From assembly GCA_039696685.1 (NCBI GenBank), contig CP155566.1:3286001-3350000 (forward strand): a stretch of DNA of 64,000 nt. Direction: 5' to 3'. The translations under genes and the position numbers were made by a program. The notes under the pieces were generated by a model that worked only from the letters and a program-made list of their open reading frames with translations, was not told the DNA's origin and did not search any database. This DNA is from Vibrio sp. CDRSL-10 TSBA. Lineage in GTDB: Bacteria > Pseudomonadota > Gammaproteobacteria > Enterobacterales > Vibrionaceae. Shown piece by piece: positions 1-10,111 of the stretch (position 1 is the first letter of the stretch; each line of letters starts with the position of its first letter).

Positions 1-251
1 TTGGGCAGAGTTAGCGGCAGCCGTCGCAGCAGACTCTTATGGGGAAAGTTAATAAAGCAGCGGCAGCGGGCACTGGACGGGCTGCTCGCGGTGGAGAGAA
101 AATTTTCCGCGATAAGACGGTAGGTCGCCCGATCCGGGTCAATATGGGTCGGAAACGCGTTATTTTCTCCGTCACGAAACAGCAGTTCAAAGCTCAGAGT
201 CTGGCGTTTACCATTTAAGATCGGCTGCCTGGCAACAAAAGTACTGTTCAT
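1..251 (-). CDS. EAL/HDOD (YuxH-like) protein, N-terminal part
   Basis: Partial gene running off the left edge; only the first 83 or so residues are present. The N-terminus MNSTFVARQPILNGK followed by ELLFRDGENNAFP and FINFPHKSLL is typical of the YuxH/YkuI-type proteins of Vibrio, which carry a degenerate EAL-like domain followed by an HDOD domain and act as signalling scaffolds rather than cyclic-di-GMP hydrolases. The start at 251 has a GGTGAGG Shine-Dalgarno. An in-frame ATG at 311 would add 20 residues but lies almost on top of a GGAGG element. That GGAGG is better spaced for a 15-codon ORF at 306..259 that ends 7 nt before this start. The C-terminal domains are outside the window, so the assignment rests on the N-terminal signature only. 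Confidence 0.75.
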   Translation of the reverse strand, partial: MNSTFVARQPILNGKRQTLSFELLFRDGENNAFPTHIDPDRATYRLIAENFLSTASSPSSARCRCFINFPHKSLLRRLPLTLP

Positions 252-391
252 CACGGCCTCACCACCCGGCATACGCTTTCTGCTCCGCCCCGGATTGTAT
301 AGCCATTGCATTTCCTCCCAACTCGCTTATTCTAACCGCAGTAAAACCCTGTTTCCGCCCACCAACCAGAAGATGTAACTGAGCAAGTGTT

Positions 392-1378
392 ATGGCCTCA
401 ACCTATACGCAAGAGTCAAACTTTGAGCATGCAATGCACCACCCTGTCGCTGACTTATGGCAAACACGCAATGAAGGTTATTACCGCTCGTTTGATAAAA
501 ACCGGCTTTTCTGGTGTTCACTGACTGATCCCGCGCACGATAAAGTTATTGTAGTCGTAAATGGACGCATTGAGTCAGCCTGGAAGTATCAGGAGCTGTT
601 TTATGATCTGTTTCAGCAGGGTTACGACATTTATGCCTATGATCATCGCGGTCAGGGGCTGTCGGACCGCCTGATTGAAGAACGGGAAATGGGCTTTGTC
701 GGCGAGTTTAATGACTATGTGCAGGATTTGTCCGGATTAGTGGAAATGTGGGACCTGAGCCGTTACCGGCAGCGTTTTCTGTTGGGGCACTCCATGGGCG
801 GCGCCGTGGTGACCCGCTATGTCCAGACGCATCCCCATCATGATTTCAGTGCCATGGCACTAAGTGCGCCGATGTTCGGGGTTAGCATGCCGTGGCAACT
901 GCGCCCGGTCGCCATGCCGCTGACCCAGTTCATGACCGCCTTTTACCGTAAGCCGACTTATGCGCCGGGCTACAGCGCCTACTATGCAAAACCTTTTGAA
1001 ATCAACCCGCTGACCCAAAGTGAAGTGCGCTATCGCTGGTTTCGCGAGCTGTACGAACAAAAACCCGAGCTCAAGCTGGGGGGGCCGAGCACGCGCTGGG
1101 TGTGGCAGGGCCTGATGGCCGCCAAACAGTGCATTCAGCTGACACGGCAGATCCGCATCCCGACCTTAGTATTGCAAGCCGAAGCAGACACCATTGTCAG
1201 CAATGCAGCGCAGGTGCGTTTTATCACCAAACTGGCGCGCACCAATCCGGCCAGCACCATTGAAGTCATCGCCGGAGCCCGGCATGAAGTGCTGTTTGAA
1301 CAAGACCAGTATCGTAATCAGGCTCTCGACGCCATGCTGGCTCATTTTGCCAGTGCCGAACAGGCTGACGCCGGCTGA
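392..1378 (+). CDS. pldB: Lysophospholipase L2 (alpha/beta hydrolase)
   Basis: A 328-residue alpha/beta hydrolase. The nucleophile elbow GHSMGG places the catalytic serine near residue 134; the Asp of EADTIV (about 266) and the His of GARHE (about 298) complete the triad. Overall sequence and length fit PldB, an inner-membrane-associated lysophospholipase that removes the remaining acyl chain from lysophospholipids. The next gene downstream is yigL, the same pairing as in E. coli (pldB-yigL), which supports the name. No signal peptide is visible. The Shine-Dalgarno before the ATG is weak (GAGCAAG). Confidence 0.88.
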   Translation: MASTYTQESNFEHAMHHPVADLWQTRNEGYYRSFDKNRLFWCSLTDPAHDKVIVVVNGRIESAWKYQELFYDLFQQGYDIYAYDHRGQGLSDRLIEEREMGFVGEFNDYVQDLSGLVEMWDLSRYRQRFLLGHSMGGAVVTRYVQTHPHHDFSAMALSAPMFGVSMPWQLRPVAMPLTQFMTAFYRKPTYAPGYSAYYAKPFEINPLTQSEVRYRWFRELYEQKPELKLGGPSTRWVWQGLMAAKQCIQLTRQIRIPTLVLQAEADTIVSNAAQVRFITKLARTNPASTIEVIAGARHEVLFEQDQYRNQALDAMLAHFASAEQADAG

Positions 1379-1516
1379 GTGACGCCACAGCGGACAAATA
1401 GAGGAAATTTTGTCCGCTGAGTTTTACCCTCTTTTTCCTCTTTCGCATCGCGTAAACTGGACAACCAGAAGCGTGCACCGTCTTCGACCTGTTTCCACTG
1501 TGACCAAGAGAGTTAT

Positions 1517-2345
1517 ATGACTACTGAACGTAATGTATCCCCGTTTCGCATCGTCGCTTCCGATCTGGATGGCACGCTGCTGGCGCCGAAACCACCAGCT
1601 GAGCCCGTTTTCCAAGCAGACCCTGCAGCAGCTTCATCAGCAAGGCTACACGTTCATTTTTGCCACTGGTCGTCACCACATTGATGTCGCCGGAATCCGC
1701 GAGATCGCCGGTATCCCGGCCTATATGATTACTTCCAACGGTGCCCGGGTACACGACCAGGACAACCGTGAAATGTACAGCAAAAACGTACCGGAGCACC
1801 GGGTGCAGGCGATCATTGACCTGGTGAAAGATCAGCCGGGTCTGTATATTCATCTGTACCGCAACGATGAGTGGCTGCTGAGTCGTGAGAATGAACTGCT
1901 GCGTCAGTTTCACGAAGAATCGGGCTTTGCGTCGCAACAGTTTGATGCCGATAACGCTCCAACCGACGGCATCGCCAAAATCTTCTTCACCCATGAAGAG
2001 CGCGATCATGACCTGCTGACCCGCTTCGAAACGCTCATCAATCAGCAGTTTGGTGATGAGCTCAATGTGGCCTTTTCGACGCCGTGGTGCCTGGAAGTGA
2101 TGTCCGCTGGTGTCTCTAAAGGCCATGCACTGCAAGCCGTGGCTGAATCTCTGGGGCTGACGCTGGACCACTGTATCGCATTCGGCGACGGTATGAATGA
2201 TGCCGAGATGCTGTCCATGGCGGGTAAAGGTCTGGTCATGGGTACGGCGCACGAAAAAGTGTTCCGCGCCCTGCCTGACAATGAAGTGATTGGCAGCCAT
2301 GCCGATGATGCCGTGGCGCACTACCTGCAGCAGCACCTACTGTAA
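1517..2345 (+). CDS. yigL: Pyridoxal phosphate phosphatase, HAD family (frameshifted in this sequence)
   Basis: Cof-type HAD phosphatase of about 275 residues. The N-terminal DLDGTLL motif supplies the nucleophilic Asp. FATGRHH, TSNGARVHD and the C-terminal GDGMNDAEMLSMAGKG motif are close to E. coli YigL, and it follows pldB as there. The reading frame breaks at 1589-1591: upstream the frame reads DGTLLAPK, downstream LSPFSKQTL. Removing one A (GAAAC to GAAC) gives the continuous DGTLLAPNHQLSPFSKQTL expected of the family. A later ATG at 1533 opens the downstream frame but would lack the catalytic Asp, so the start is 1517, 7 nt after a GAGAG element. The lesion is probably a sequencing error. 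Confidence 0.87.
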
Positions 2346-2396
2346 CAAAGGCCGCTGAACCCAAGGCGGTATGACACGCGACCAGTTATTCCGCAT

Positions 2397-2422
2397 CAAC
2401 AGGCAGCCCGGGCTGCCTGTTG
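2397..2422. terminator. Perfect palindrome between convergent genes
   Basis: A 26-bp perfect inverted repeat (13+13, centre CCCGGG) between the convergent yigL and EVE genes. It would form a strong GC hairpin in either transcript, but the only T-rich tail is weak (CTTTAA on the plus strand). It most likely acts as a bidirectional terminator. Confidence 0.6.
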
Positions 2423-2448
2423 TGCTTTAACGGCGTCACTTAACGGGG

Positions 2449-2919
2449 CTATTCCTTTTTGCGCAAGGTCTCTTTGGTTAAAATCGCCTGCCATTCAGGC
2501 TCACTGACCGGCATCACCGATAAGCGGTTGCCACGCTTAACCAGCGCCAGTTCGCTCAGTTGCGGCAACGCCTTAAGCACTGCCAGCGGGATAAGGCGCT
2601 CTGTTTTACGCACAAACTCAATATCCACCATCACCCAGCGCGGGTTATCTGGTGAAGATTTGGGATCAAAACAGTCACTCTCCGGGTCAAATGCAAAATG
2701 ATCCGGATAAGCTTCACGCACCACTCTGGCTATTCCGGCGACGCCGACATTCTTGCACGATGAATGATAAATCAGCACCAAATCACCGATTTTAACCTCA
2801 TCACGCAACATATTCCGCGCCTGGTAGTTACGCACACCTTCCCAGCAGGAAACCTTTTGTGTCCGCAGAGTGTCAATAGAAAAGGTGTCTGGTTCTGTTT
2901 TGAATAGCCAGTATGCCAT
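2449..2919 (-). CDS. EVE domain protein (thymocyte nuclear protein 1 type)
   Basis: A single-domain protein of 156 residues. The opening MAYWLFKTEPDTFSID and the block WEGVRNYQARNMLRDEVKIGDLVLIYHS are the hallmark of the EVE family, a PUA-like fold. Family members are thought to bind modified bases in RNA or DNA, because EVE folds resemble YTH and SRA readers and are found fused to modification-dependent restriction domains. No nuclease domain is present here, so this is the small conserved housekeeping type. It is transcribed alone, divergently from the lipoprotein gene at 2961. Substrate not known. Confidence 0.85.
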   Translation of the reverse strand: MAYWLFKTEPDTFSIDTLRTQKVSCWEGVRNYQARNMLRDEVKIGDLVLIYHSSCKNVGVAGIARVVREAYPDHFAFDPESDCFDPKSSPDNPRWVMVDIEFVRKTERLIPLAVLKALPQLSELALVKRGNRLSVMPVSEPEWQAILTKETLRKKE

Positions 2920-2960
2920 AATGAAACCCGTTTAATGTTCTGTCACGAGGAAGATATAAC

Positions 2961-4491
2961 ATGAAGGCGCTGAGAATCCCAGCCGCAATCCTGACCGCCG
3001 CCCTGCTGCAAGCCTGTGCCGGCACACCTTCCGGGCAACCGGCTGACAAGCCGGCACCACAGGCCAGCGTGACCCGGCCCGACTCTATTCATCCGCAGCG
3101 TTTTGTGCTGCGCGGCCAGGTCGTACTGGGCCATCAGGTGCGCTCCTTCACCCCTTGTGGCAGCCAGCAACAACTGTGGCTTGATCTGCCCGAGGAGCGG
3201 AGTCAGCAGGCCATGGCGCTCAATCAGTCACCGTATCAGATCATGTATGGTGAAATGATTGGTTACCTGGCACCTCCCAGCCAGACCGGTTACAACGGCG
3301 ATTACACCGCACGCTTTGTGGTGCAGCAGATAAACCGCCTCAGTGCAGAGAACCCGGATCGCTGCGATTTGGTCACCACCCCGACCCGCGCCTTTGGCAC
3401 AGAACCTTTCTGGTCGATGAGTTTCAGCAATCAGGGGCTGACCTTCCAGCCTGTCGGCGGTGAAAAACAGACCTTTGCGATTGAAGAGCGTGAGATCAGC
3501 GAACAATCTCGTCACTACCAGTTTGACGGTGGTGAGCTCAGTCTGACCCGGGGTACCTGTTCAGATAATATGAGCGATACCCTGTATGGCTGGCAGGCCG
3601 AAACTGGAGCTGAACGGCGGCGAGTACCGTGGCTGCGCCACGCTCGGCAACCAGGATGCCACATTGGGCTGGACCGGCACCTACTTTGCCAGCGCAACGC
3701 ACAGTAACGGATTCAGTGTGACACTCAACCTCAATGGCGACCACAGTGCCACCACGCGCTACCACTACTCCGACGGCAGTGCCGATACGGTTGAAAGCGG
3801 CTACTGGCAGCAGTTGAACGACCAGCAGGTCCAGGTCGTGATGACCCGTCACCAGCAGCAGTATCTGTTGTCACAACGAATTTTCACCCGCGAGGGCAAC
3901 CGTCTCACCGCCACCCATGAACAAGTCGGCACTCTGGTTTATCCGATCAACGATGGCGGCCTGGTGCTGTACTCCGCGGATAACGCTTCACTGCAGTCCG
4001 ATAAGCACAGCACTGACCACACCACTCAGCTGGTATCCAGTGACCGCTTTGAAGAGGACGTTGATCAGGCCGTAAGACGCTACTTTGCCCTGCATGACAC
4101 CGCGACCGAAGGCAGTCACTATCGCTGGCTGAAATACGACTTAAACGGTGATGCCAAGCCCGAACTGCTGGTTCAGCTCGACTGGTGCGGCTCCGGCGGT
4201 TGTACCCTGCTGGTATTCCAGCACCAACAGCAGGAATGGCGTTTTAACAGCCGTATTACCCTGATTAATACCCCGTTCCAGGTCGCCGACAGCAGTTCTC
4301 ATGGCTGGCAGGATCTGTTGCTGCCGGTACGCGGTGGCGGCGCTAACGCCGCAGTGCACCGCCTGCAGTACAATGGCATCAGCTATCCGCTCAACCCGAG
4401 TTCCGCCAAGCCGGCCAGCAGCAAAGACAGCAGCAGTGTCACCCTGTTTGCTGACGGCTTGTCACCACATCAGTCCGGTGTGGCGTTGTGA
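2961..4491 (+). CDS. Composite COG3650-type lipoprotein (frameshifted in this sequence)
   Basis: About 509 residues once one frame is restored. The start has a lipoprotein signal (MKALRIPAAILTAALLQACAG; lipobox LQAC, Cys 19). A COG3650-like domain follows (FGTEPFWSMSF, TFQPVGGEK, about residues 140-250). Next comes a segment resembling NlpE/META-type beta barrels (GYWQQLNDQQVQV, about 230-310), and last a C-terminal domain with YDLNGDAKPELLVQLDWCG-like calcium-loop or VCBS-like sequence. The frame breaks at 3601-3603; removing one A (GAAAC to GAAC) joins LYGWQAE directly to LELNGGEYRGCA. Probably an outer-membrane lipoprotein of unknown function. The stop overlaps the tapT start by 4 nt (GTGA), so the two genes are translationally coupled. 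Confidence 0.7.
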
Positions 4492-5093
4492 GCGGTGCCT
4501 GCACCAACTGCGGCCTGCAGCATCAATGTCTCTGCGATCGCATTCCGCAGCTTCGCAGCCAGTTGCAGCTGTCGCTACTGATGCACGAGAATGAGTACCA
4601 GCGTGACACCAATACCGGACGTTGGTTGCAAGCCGCCGTTCCCGGCTGTCAGGACTTTGGCTGGAGCCGGGTTGAACCTTCGCCCGGCCTGCAGCAAAGA
4701 ATCGCTGATCCGAACCTGTATTCAGTACTGGTTTATCCGGATGAACAGAGTCTGAGCCCGCAGCAGGTATTGCATCAGGCGCGCCACGCCGCACAGCAGC
4801 CACATTTTATTGTGCTGGACGGAACCTGGCAGGAAGCGAAAAAAATGGTGCGTAAAAGTCCGTGGCTGGATACTCTGCCGCGCATGCAGCTGCTGCCGCA
4901 GCACCAGTCGGCTTATCAGCTGCGCCGCAATCAAAGTGACGGACATCTGTGTACACTGGAAGTGGGATGTGAACTGCTGCAACTGCTGGATGAAGCGGAC
5001 AATGCCACTCAGCTGATGCGTTTTTTCACTGAGTTTATGCAGGTGTTTCAGGCCGATAAAAGCGGCCATCGCTGGTCAGGCAGCGGACATTAA
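4488..5093 (+). CDS. tapT: tRNA-uridine aminocarboxypropyltransferase (DTW domain)
   Basis: A 201-residue DTW-domain protein. The N-terminus carries a zinc-type cluster of cysteines (CTNCGLQHQCLCDRIP) and the core carries VLDGTWQEAKKM, the DTW signature, followed by LRRNQSDGHLCTLE. This matches TapT (YfiP), which makes acp3U47 in tRNA from S-adenosylmethionine. It starts with GTG inside the last codons of the upstream lipoprotein gene, so it is likely translated by coupling. An alternative family member is TuaA/DTWD2-like, but the length and Cys pattern fit TapT. Confidence 0.83.
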   Translation: MSGACTNCGLQHQCLCDRIPQLRSQLQLSLLMHENEYQRDTNTGRWLQAAVPGCQDFGWSRVEPSPGLQQRIADPNLYSVLVYPDEQSLSPQQVLHQARHAAQQPHFIVLDGTWQEAKKMVRKSPWLDTLPRMQLLPQHQSAYQLRRNQSDGHLCTLEVGCELLQLLDEADNATQLMRFFTEFMQVFQADKSGHRWSGSGH

Positions 5094-5173
5094 TCCAGGG
5101 TTTAATCACCGGATGTTTTGCCCCAGGGCCAGCCCTCTTGCGCCCAGGTCAGCAGAAAATGCCGCTCAGGCAC

Positions 5174-7670
5174 CTATTTCAGCCGCTCAGGCGCCCCCAG
5201 ATAGAACCCCTGCAGAAAGTCAACGCCCATCTCTTCACTGATACGACACACGTCCTGGTTATGGACAAACTCGGCCACGGTTTTGGCATTCAGCACCTGG
5301 CACAGCTTAACCAGCTGCTGGGCGATACGACGCTGTTTCACATCCTGGTCGATGTTGCGGATCAGGCTGCCGTCGAGCTTAATCACCTGCGGCTCAAGCT
5401 TAACGATTTCATCAATATTGGAATAACCGGAACCGAAATCATCGACAATGATACTGGCGCCCAGGGCACGGAACTGATTGCAGACATCAATCATATGACC
5501 GTAATCGGTAATCTGTTCGGTTTCGAGCACTTCCAGCCCTACCCGCTGTGGATTGGGCAGTGATTTGATTGCCTCTTCGAGATGGATAAGGGTGCGTTCA
5601 CTCATAAAGTCCTGCGGTGACAGGTTAATCGAAAACCCTTCACTGCGCTGGCGCATCAGCTCGAAAGTGCGGCTGATCATCTGCCGGCTGAGACGGTTGT
5701 AGAGGTGAGTGCCCTCGATAATCGGTAAAAAGCGCCCCGGTACAATCACTTCACCTTCATCTTCAATCCGCACCAGACACTCATAGGAAGCCAGCTGGTG
5801 ACTGTGAGCATGGTAAAGTGGCTGCGCATACACCAGCACATTGTCATTCAACACTGCGCGGCTGACACAGGACAGCCAGCCCAGCCGCTCCTGGCGCACT
5901 TCATCCTGCGCCCGCAGGCGATTGGCATTACAGAAATGGCGATTGTGTTTGTGCGCATCGCGGCGAGCTTCTATCGCGCGCAGCAGCAGATCATCAGCGG
6001 TTTTGTCGGCAAAATCGCGCCGGCTGACCAGCCCACCGCACAGGGATACGGAAACATAATCCACTTCCGGCAGACCGAAAGGTTCGAAGTTGACATGCTC
6101 AAGCTGGTCAACAAACTTTGAAAAAGTCAGATGAATAAAGTCGGCATCGGCCGCACTGGCGAATATCGTGGCCCACTCGCCGACCCCGATCGCAAACAGC
6201 TCGCTGCGCCCTGGCAGATGCTGCTGCAAATAATGCTGAAAGTGACCGCTCAGATCCTGCAGCAGTTTGTCACCAACCCGGTAACCATACTTCTCGTTGA
6301 TCTGATTAAAGTTGGTCAGTTTGAGCACCAGCAGATGATCGCCGTCGCTCATACGCAGCAATTTCTCACGCAAGACCACCCGGTTTCGGCAAGCCGGTAC
6401 GCGGATCCATCCGGTAGCTGGCGGTCATCATGGTCGCCTGACTCTGGATTTTTTGCGATAAGTTGTGGTTAATCTCATCCAAATCGCTGAGCGAATTACG
6501 GATCAGACTGAACAGCGGCGCAACCACATCATGATGGCCGAAACTGAACGGTTCAGGCTCGGCCGCGGGCTTAGCCCCTTCCCGCAGCGCGATGTAAGTC
6601 AGACTGTGACTCATCGAACGCAGCAGTTCACCATCATGCCACAACTCACCCATGCAGTAACTGCCATGAGTGTCAGCCACCGCCTGCAGTGGTAACAACT
6701 CCTGATTATCCTCGATAAAGTCGAGCCGTGAGATACAGTTGTAAACCCAGATTTGCTGCGGCTGGAAACTGCGTAACTGCTGGGCGCCGAGATATACCTG
6801 CTCCAGCGTCATGGACGGGTGATCGAAACTAAACCGCACTTCATCCCCAACCGCAAGCGGCTTACTGAACACCAGTCCCGAGTCCTGTTCATAGAGCGGA
6901 ACGTACACATCCTGCTGCTCAAGATCGCCTTTAATCAACGGAAAATTGTGCAGCATTTCCAGAGGTACTGACTGACCATCACCAAGATAGCGGTTGTAGA
7001 TCTCCTGGATTGGCTGGTCGTTAAGACGATAGACGGTATTCCCCTGTGCTTCGGTGACGCGGAAATGACGCCCGATCGGGTTCCATTCGATGTAAGCCTG
7101 TGTGGTCAGCTCCAGCTGCGAACTGTGCAGCGCCACTGCCACCATACTGTCCTGATAAGTCTGCGTATCGAGTAACACCCAACGCCCGCGTTCGGTTTCA
7201 CTGGCCGCACCACCAGCGACAGTGAGGCCCGGCGCCAGATGATTAAATGCGCGTACCCGCTCAGAGCGCTGCCCGAGTTCCAGGTAAGCGCCGAAACAGA
7301 GAATGGCGCGCGTATCCGCTGCAAGCGCGATGCGCTCCAGCAGTAGTTGCGTATCGCCGGAGGGATTATCGGAATAACGTGTCAGGGCGCAGCTGAGGCG
7401 GGTGGAATGGAAATCGGTGAACAGAAGCAAGGTGCCCTGGTGATGAATGTCACCCTGTTCGATCACCTGGCCACTGCTGAAGCCAATCACGGTGGCGTGA
7501 GGAAACTTCTGCTTGAGCTGCTGCGCCAGGCGCTCAACCTGGGCCGGGCTCTCGCAGGAAAACAGCTGGATAAGTAATGAACCTTGCGCCGAAAATGAAA
7601 AATCAGTCAGTATCTGATCCGGAGACTGATCTAAGGGGATAAAAAGCGAAGCGGTTAACATATCATCCAA
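5174..7670 (-). CDS. FIST-GGDEF-EAL signalling protein (frameshifted in this sequence)
   Basis: About 831 residues after correction. Residues about 30-375 form FIST N and C sensor domains ([26 protein letters not shown], and the C-terminal [17 protein letters not shown]). A degenerate GGDEF domain follows: the active motif reads GVGEW, so cyclase activity is unlikely. The EAL domain keeps most catalytic residues: YECLVR in place of [36 protein letters not shown] and QGFYLG. It is therefore probably a cyclic-di-GMP phosphodiesterase controlled by a FIST small-molecule sensor. The frame breaks at 6384-6386; removing one base (GTTTC to GTTC on plus) gives [16 protein letters not shown], the usual entry into a GGDEF domain. 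The organisation matches a V. cholerae homologue next to yigB/xerC. Confidence 0.85.
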
Positions 7671-7769
7671 CTAACTCATCACGAGAACAAAGGTGAGCCA
7701 ACAAACCCATAACAATAATCGATACTGCTAAATAAGTTAATTACCACACTTACAAAAAACAATGTTTAT

Positions 7770-8489
7770 TCAGATAATTAACTGTTTTAGTTGAGACAAA
7801 GCATGGATTTCGACATCCGGTAACAGTTTTGTTTTCGGCGTTACACGCGGGTTGAGACCTTGATCGTTGTACCAACAGGCCTGAAAACCATTAAGACGCG
7901 CGCCCTGCACATCCGTTACCGGATGGTCACCGACGTGCAAAATCGCTCCGGCCGGTAAATCCAGACACTCTCGTGCCTGATTAAACATATCCGCATGCGG
8001 TTTAGCATATCCGTCAGGACCGGCACGCAGCACTTGTTTAAAATAGTCGCTCAAACCGATTTTTTCCGCATCCACGTTACCATTGGTGATCGCCACCAGC
8101 GGCATGCGTGCGGCAAGTTCGCTCAGCACCTGGTGAGTCTCAGCCGGTACATCAACCAGATTGCGCAGCCGCAATACCTCAACCATCGCGGCTTCAGCAG
8201 CCTGCTGCGCGGCTGGGCGCTCATAGCCCAGTTCCATCAGCGCAGTGCGGATCTGCACCAAACGCCATAATGACACATCATTTTTCAGCCAGGCATCCTG
8301 CTCAACCACTTTACGCTTCACAGCCTGCCACCAGTCGGCGCTGCGTGTTGCCGTGACCGGATGTTCACGCTCTAACCACAAAGTCACCTGCTGCTCCAGA
8401 TGGCGGATAACCGGACGGTTATCATACAGCGTATCATCGAGGTCAAAAGTCATTGCCTGAATCGGCGACAGTTTGCGGTAAATCAGCAT
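7770..8489 (-). CDS. yigB: FMN phosphatase, HAD family
   Basis: A 239-residue HAD hydrolase. The motifs are FDLDDTLYDN (catalytic Asp), TNGN (motif II), the Lys of YAKPHADMF (motif III) and HVGDHPVTDVQGA (motif IV). It matches YigB, which dephosphorylates FMN to riboflavin. It is the last gene of the lysA-dapF-DUF484-xerC-yigB operon, starting 3 nt after xerC stops, the same order as in E. coli. Confidence 0.87.
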   Translation of the reverse strand: MLIYRKLSPIQAMTFDLDDTLYDNRPVIRHLEQQVTLWLEREHPVTATRSADWWQAVKRKVVEQDAWLKNDVSLWRLVQIRTALMELGYERPAAQQAAEAAMVEVLRLRNLVDVPAETHQVLSELAARMPLVAITNGNVDAEKIGLSDYFKQVLRAGPDGYAKPHADMFNQARECLDLPAGAILHVGDHPVTDVQGARLNGFQACWYNDQGLNPRVTPKTKLLPDVEIHALSQLKQLII

Positions 8490-8492
8490 CCG

Positions 8493-9423
8493 TTACTCCT
8501 TGGATTTTTTGTGGGCGCGCGGGTGGGCCTGATCGTATACCTGAGCCAGATGTTGAAAGTCGAGGTGGGTATAGATCTGGGTGGTGGAAATATTTTCGTG
8601 GCCGAGCAACTCCTGCACGGCGCGCAGATTATTACTCGATTCGAGCATATGAGTGGCAAACGAGTGGCGCAGTTTATGCGGACTGATATGACTGGCAACC
8701 GATTGTTTTTGTCCCCACTCCGCCATCCTTTTTTGCACACTGCGATGGGAAATCCGCACGCCGAGTTTGGAGATAAACAGGGCCGGTTTCCGGGCCTTTG
8801 AGCAGCGCACTGCGTACTTTAAGCCACTTGCCAACCCACTCTTTTGCCTGACCGGAAAACGGCGCTTTGCGCTCTTTGTTACCTTTACCAAGCACACGGA
8901 TTTCACCGCTGCGCAGGCTGATGTCACGCACATCAATCGCCACCAGCTCCGCCAGACGCAAGCCAGCGCCGTACATCAGCTCCATCATGGCCCGATCGCG
9001 GATGGACAGCGGGTCATCTTCGTCGACCTCAAGCAACTGCGCCATTTCATCCACATCAAGATTTTTCGGCAACGGACGCTGCTTACGCGGTGCCGATACG
9101 CCTTTGGCCGGATTGGCACTCAGCTCGCCACGCAGGATGAGAAAATCGAAAAAACTGCGCAAAGACGAGAGCCGCGTCGCCAGACTGTTGGCTTTCATGC
9201 CATCACGCATGCCTTTACTGGCCAGCTGGCGTACCCAGCCGGCATCGACCTGCTGCCAGTGACTGACACCAAGCTGGCACAAATGCTCAGCCATGGCACC
9301 CAGTTGCTGTTTGTAATTGCGCTGCGTGTGCAGACTGAGGCCTTTTTCACTGCGCAAATATTCGTAAAATCGTTCCAGCGGCCTGTTCAGACTATCAGGC
9401 AGTGGGGTGACTGATTCGCTCAT
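8493..9423 (-). CDS. xerC: Tyrosine recombinase XerC (frameshifted in this sequence)
   Basis: Site-specific recombinase of about 309 residues that, with XerD, resolves chromosome dimers at dif. An N-terminal SAM-like core-binding domain is followed by the catalytic domain with GAGLRLAEL (Arg), GKGNKERK (Lys), [10 protein letters not shown] (His-x-x-Arg), [14 protein letters not shown] (His and the nucleophilic Tyr). The frame breaks at 8787-8789; dropping one base (GTTTC to GTTC on plus) turns [10 protein letters not shown] into [15 protein letters not shown], restoring the family sequence. Both halves carry essential catalytic residues, so neither fragment could work alone. It overlaps the DUF484 gene by 29 nt. 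Confidence 0.9.
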
Positions 9424-10099
9424 TCTCGTTCACCTGCCAGGGTAAAATTTCGATCAGATGGGACAGCACCAGCGCCAGATGACGCAGGAACAAGGTATCC
9501 ATACATGGCTGGAAATGGCCGCCATCTTCGCTGGCAAACGCCAGTACACCCTGTGCGCTGCGCTGCACCAAAGGTAACACGACATATGAGCCCATCTCGG
9601 GCGCGGAAGTGTCTTCACCAAACAGCAGCTGGCGGTCAGCCTGACGCAAGCGGCCCAGATAGGCACTTTTACCGTTGAAATGGTTGGTAGAGAAACGCTG
9701 CCACTGCTCTTTCGCTAAAGTATAGCGCGGATGAGGGTGATCCAGCAGGCGGACATAGGCTTTCAGCCCCAGCAGCTGGGCTTTGGTTTCTATTGCCCGG
9801 CATACCGCATGCAGGTGAGAACATTGCAGAATCTGCTCCTGCAGGTCCATAAATTCATGAAATGTGCGATCATTATTCGCAGCCAGCGACATCAGAGTGG
9901 TGATCTCCTCCTCCAGCTCTTCAATCCGCTGGCGCTGACGCGCCAGCTGGACGTGAACCAGAGACACTGACCCGAGCTGCTGATGCGGCAGGGCCATTTG
10001 ATCAACCAGCTCAGGACGCTGCTGGAAAAAATCGGGGTGGTCTTTCAGATACTCAGCAACGACTTCAGCCGTCAGTGCATCGGCTTGCAGTTGTGACAA
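9395..10099 (-). CDS. DUF484 family protein (YigA)
   Basis: A 234-residue DUF484 protein: N-terminal EVVAEYLKDHPDFFQQRPEL, a short coiled coil (about residues 50-75), then a GAF-like domain (residues about 85-220). Function unknown. It lies between dapF and xerC, overlapping xerC, as yigA does in enteric bacteria. The name is by position and family. Confidence 0.85.
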   Translation of the reverse strand: MSQLQADALTAEVVAEYLKDHPDFFQQRPELVDQMALPHQQLGSVSLVHVQLARQRQRIEELEEEITTLMSLAANNDRTFHEFMDLQEQILQCSHLHAVCRAIETKAQLLGLKAYVRLLDHPHPRYTLAKEQWQRFSTNHFNGKSAYLGRLRQADRQLLFGEDTSAPEMGSYVVLPLVQRSAQGVLAFASEDGGHFQPCMDTLFLRHLALVLSHLIEILPWQVNENERISHPTA

Positions 10100-10111
10100 A
10101 ACAAATCCTCG

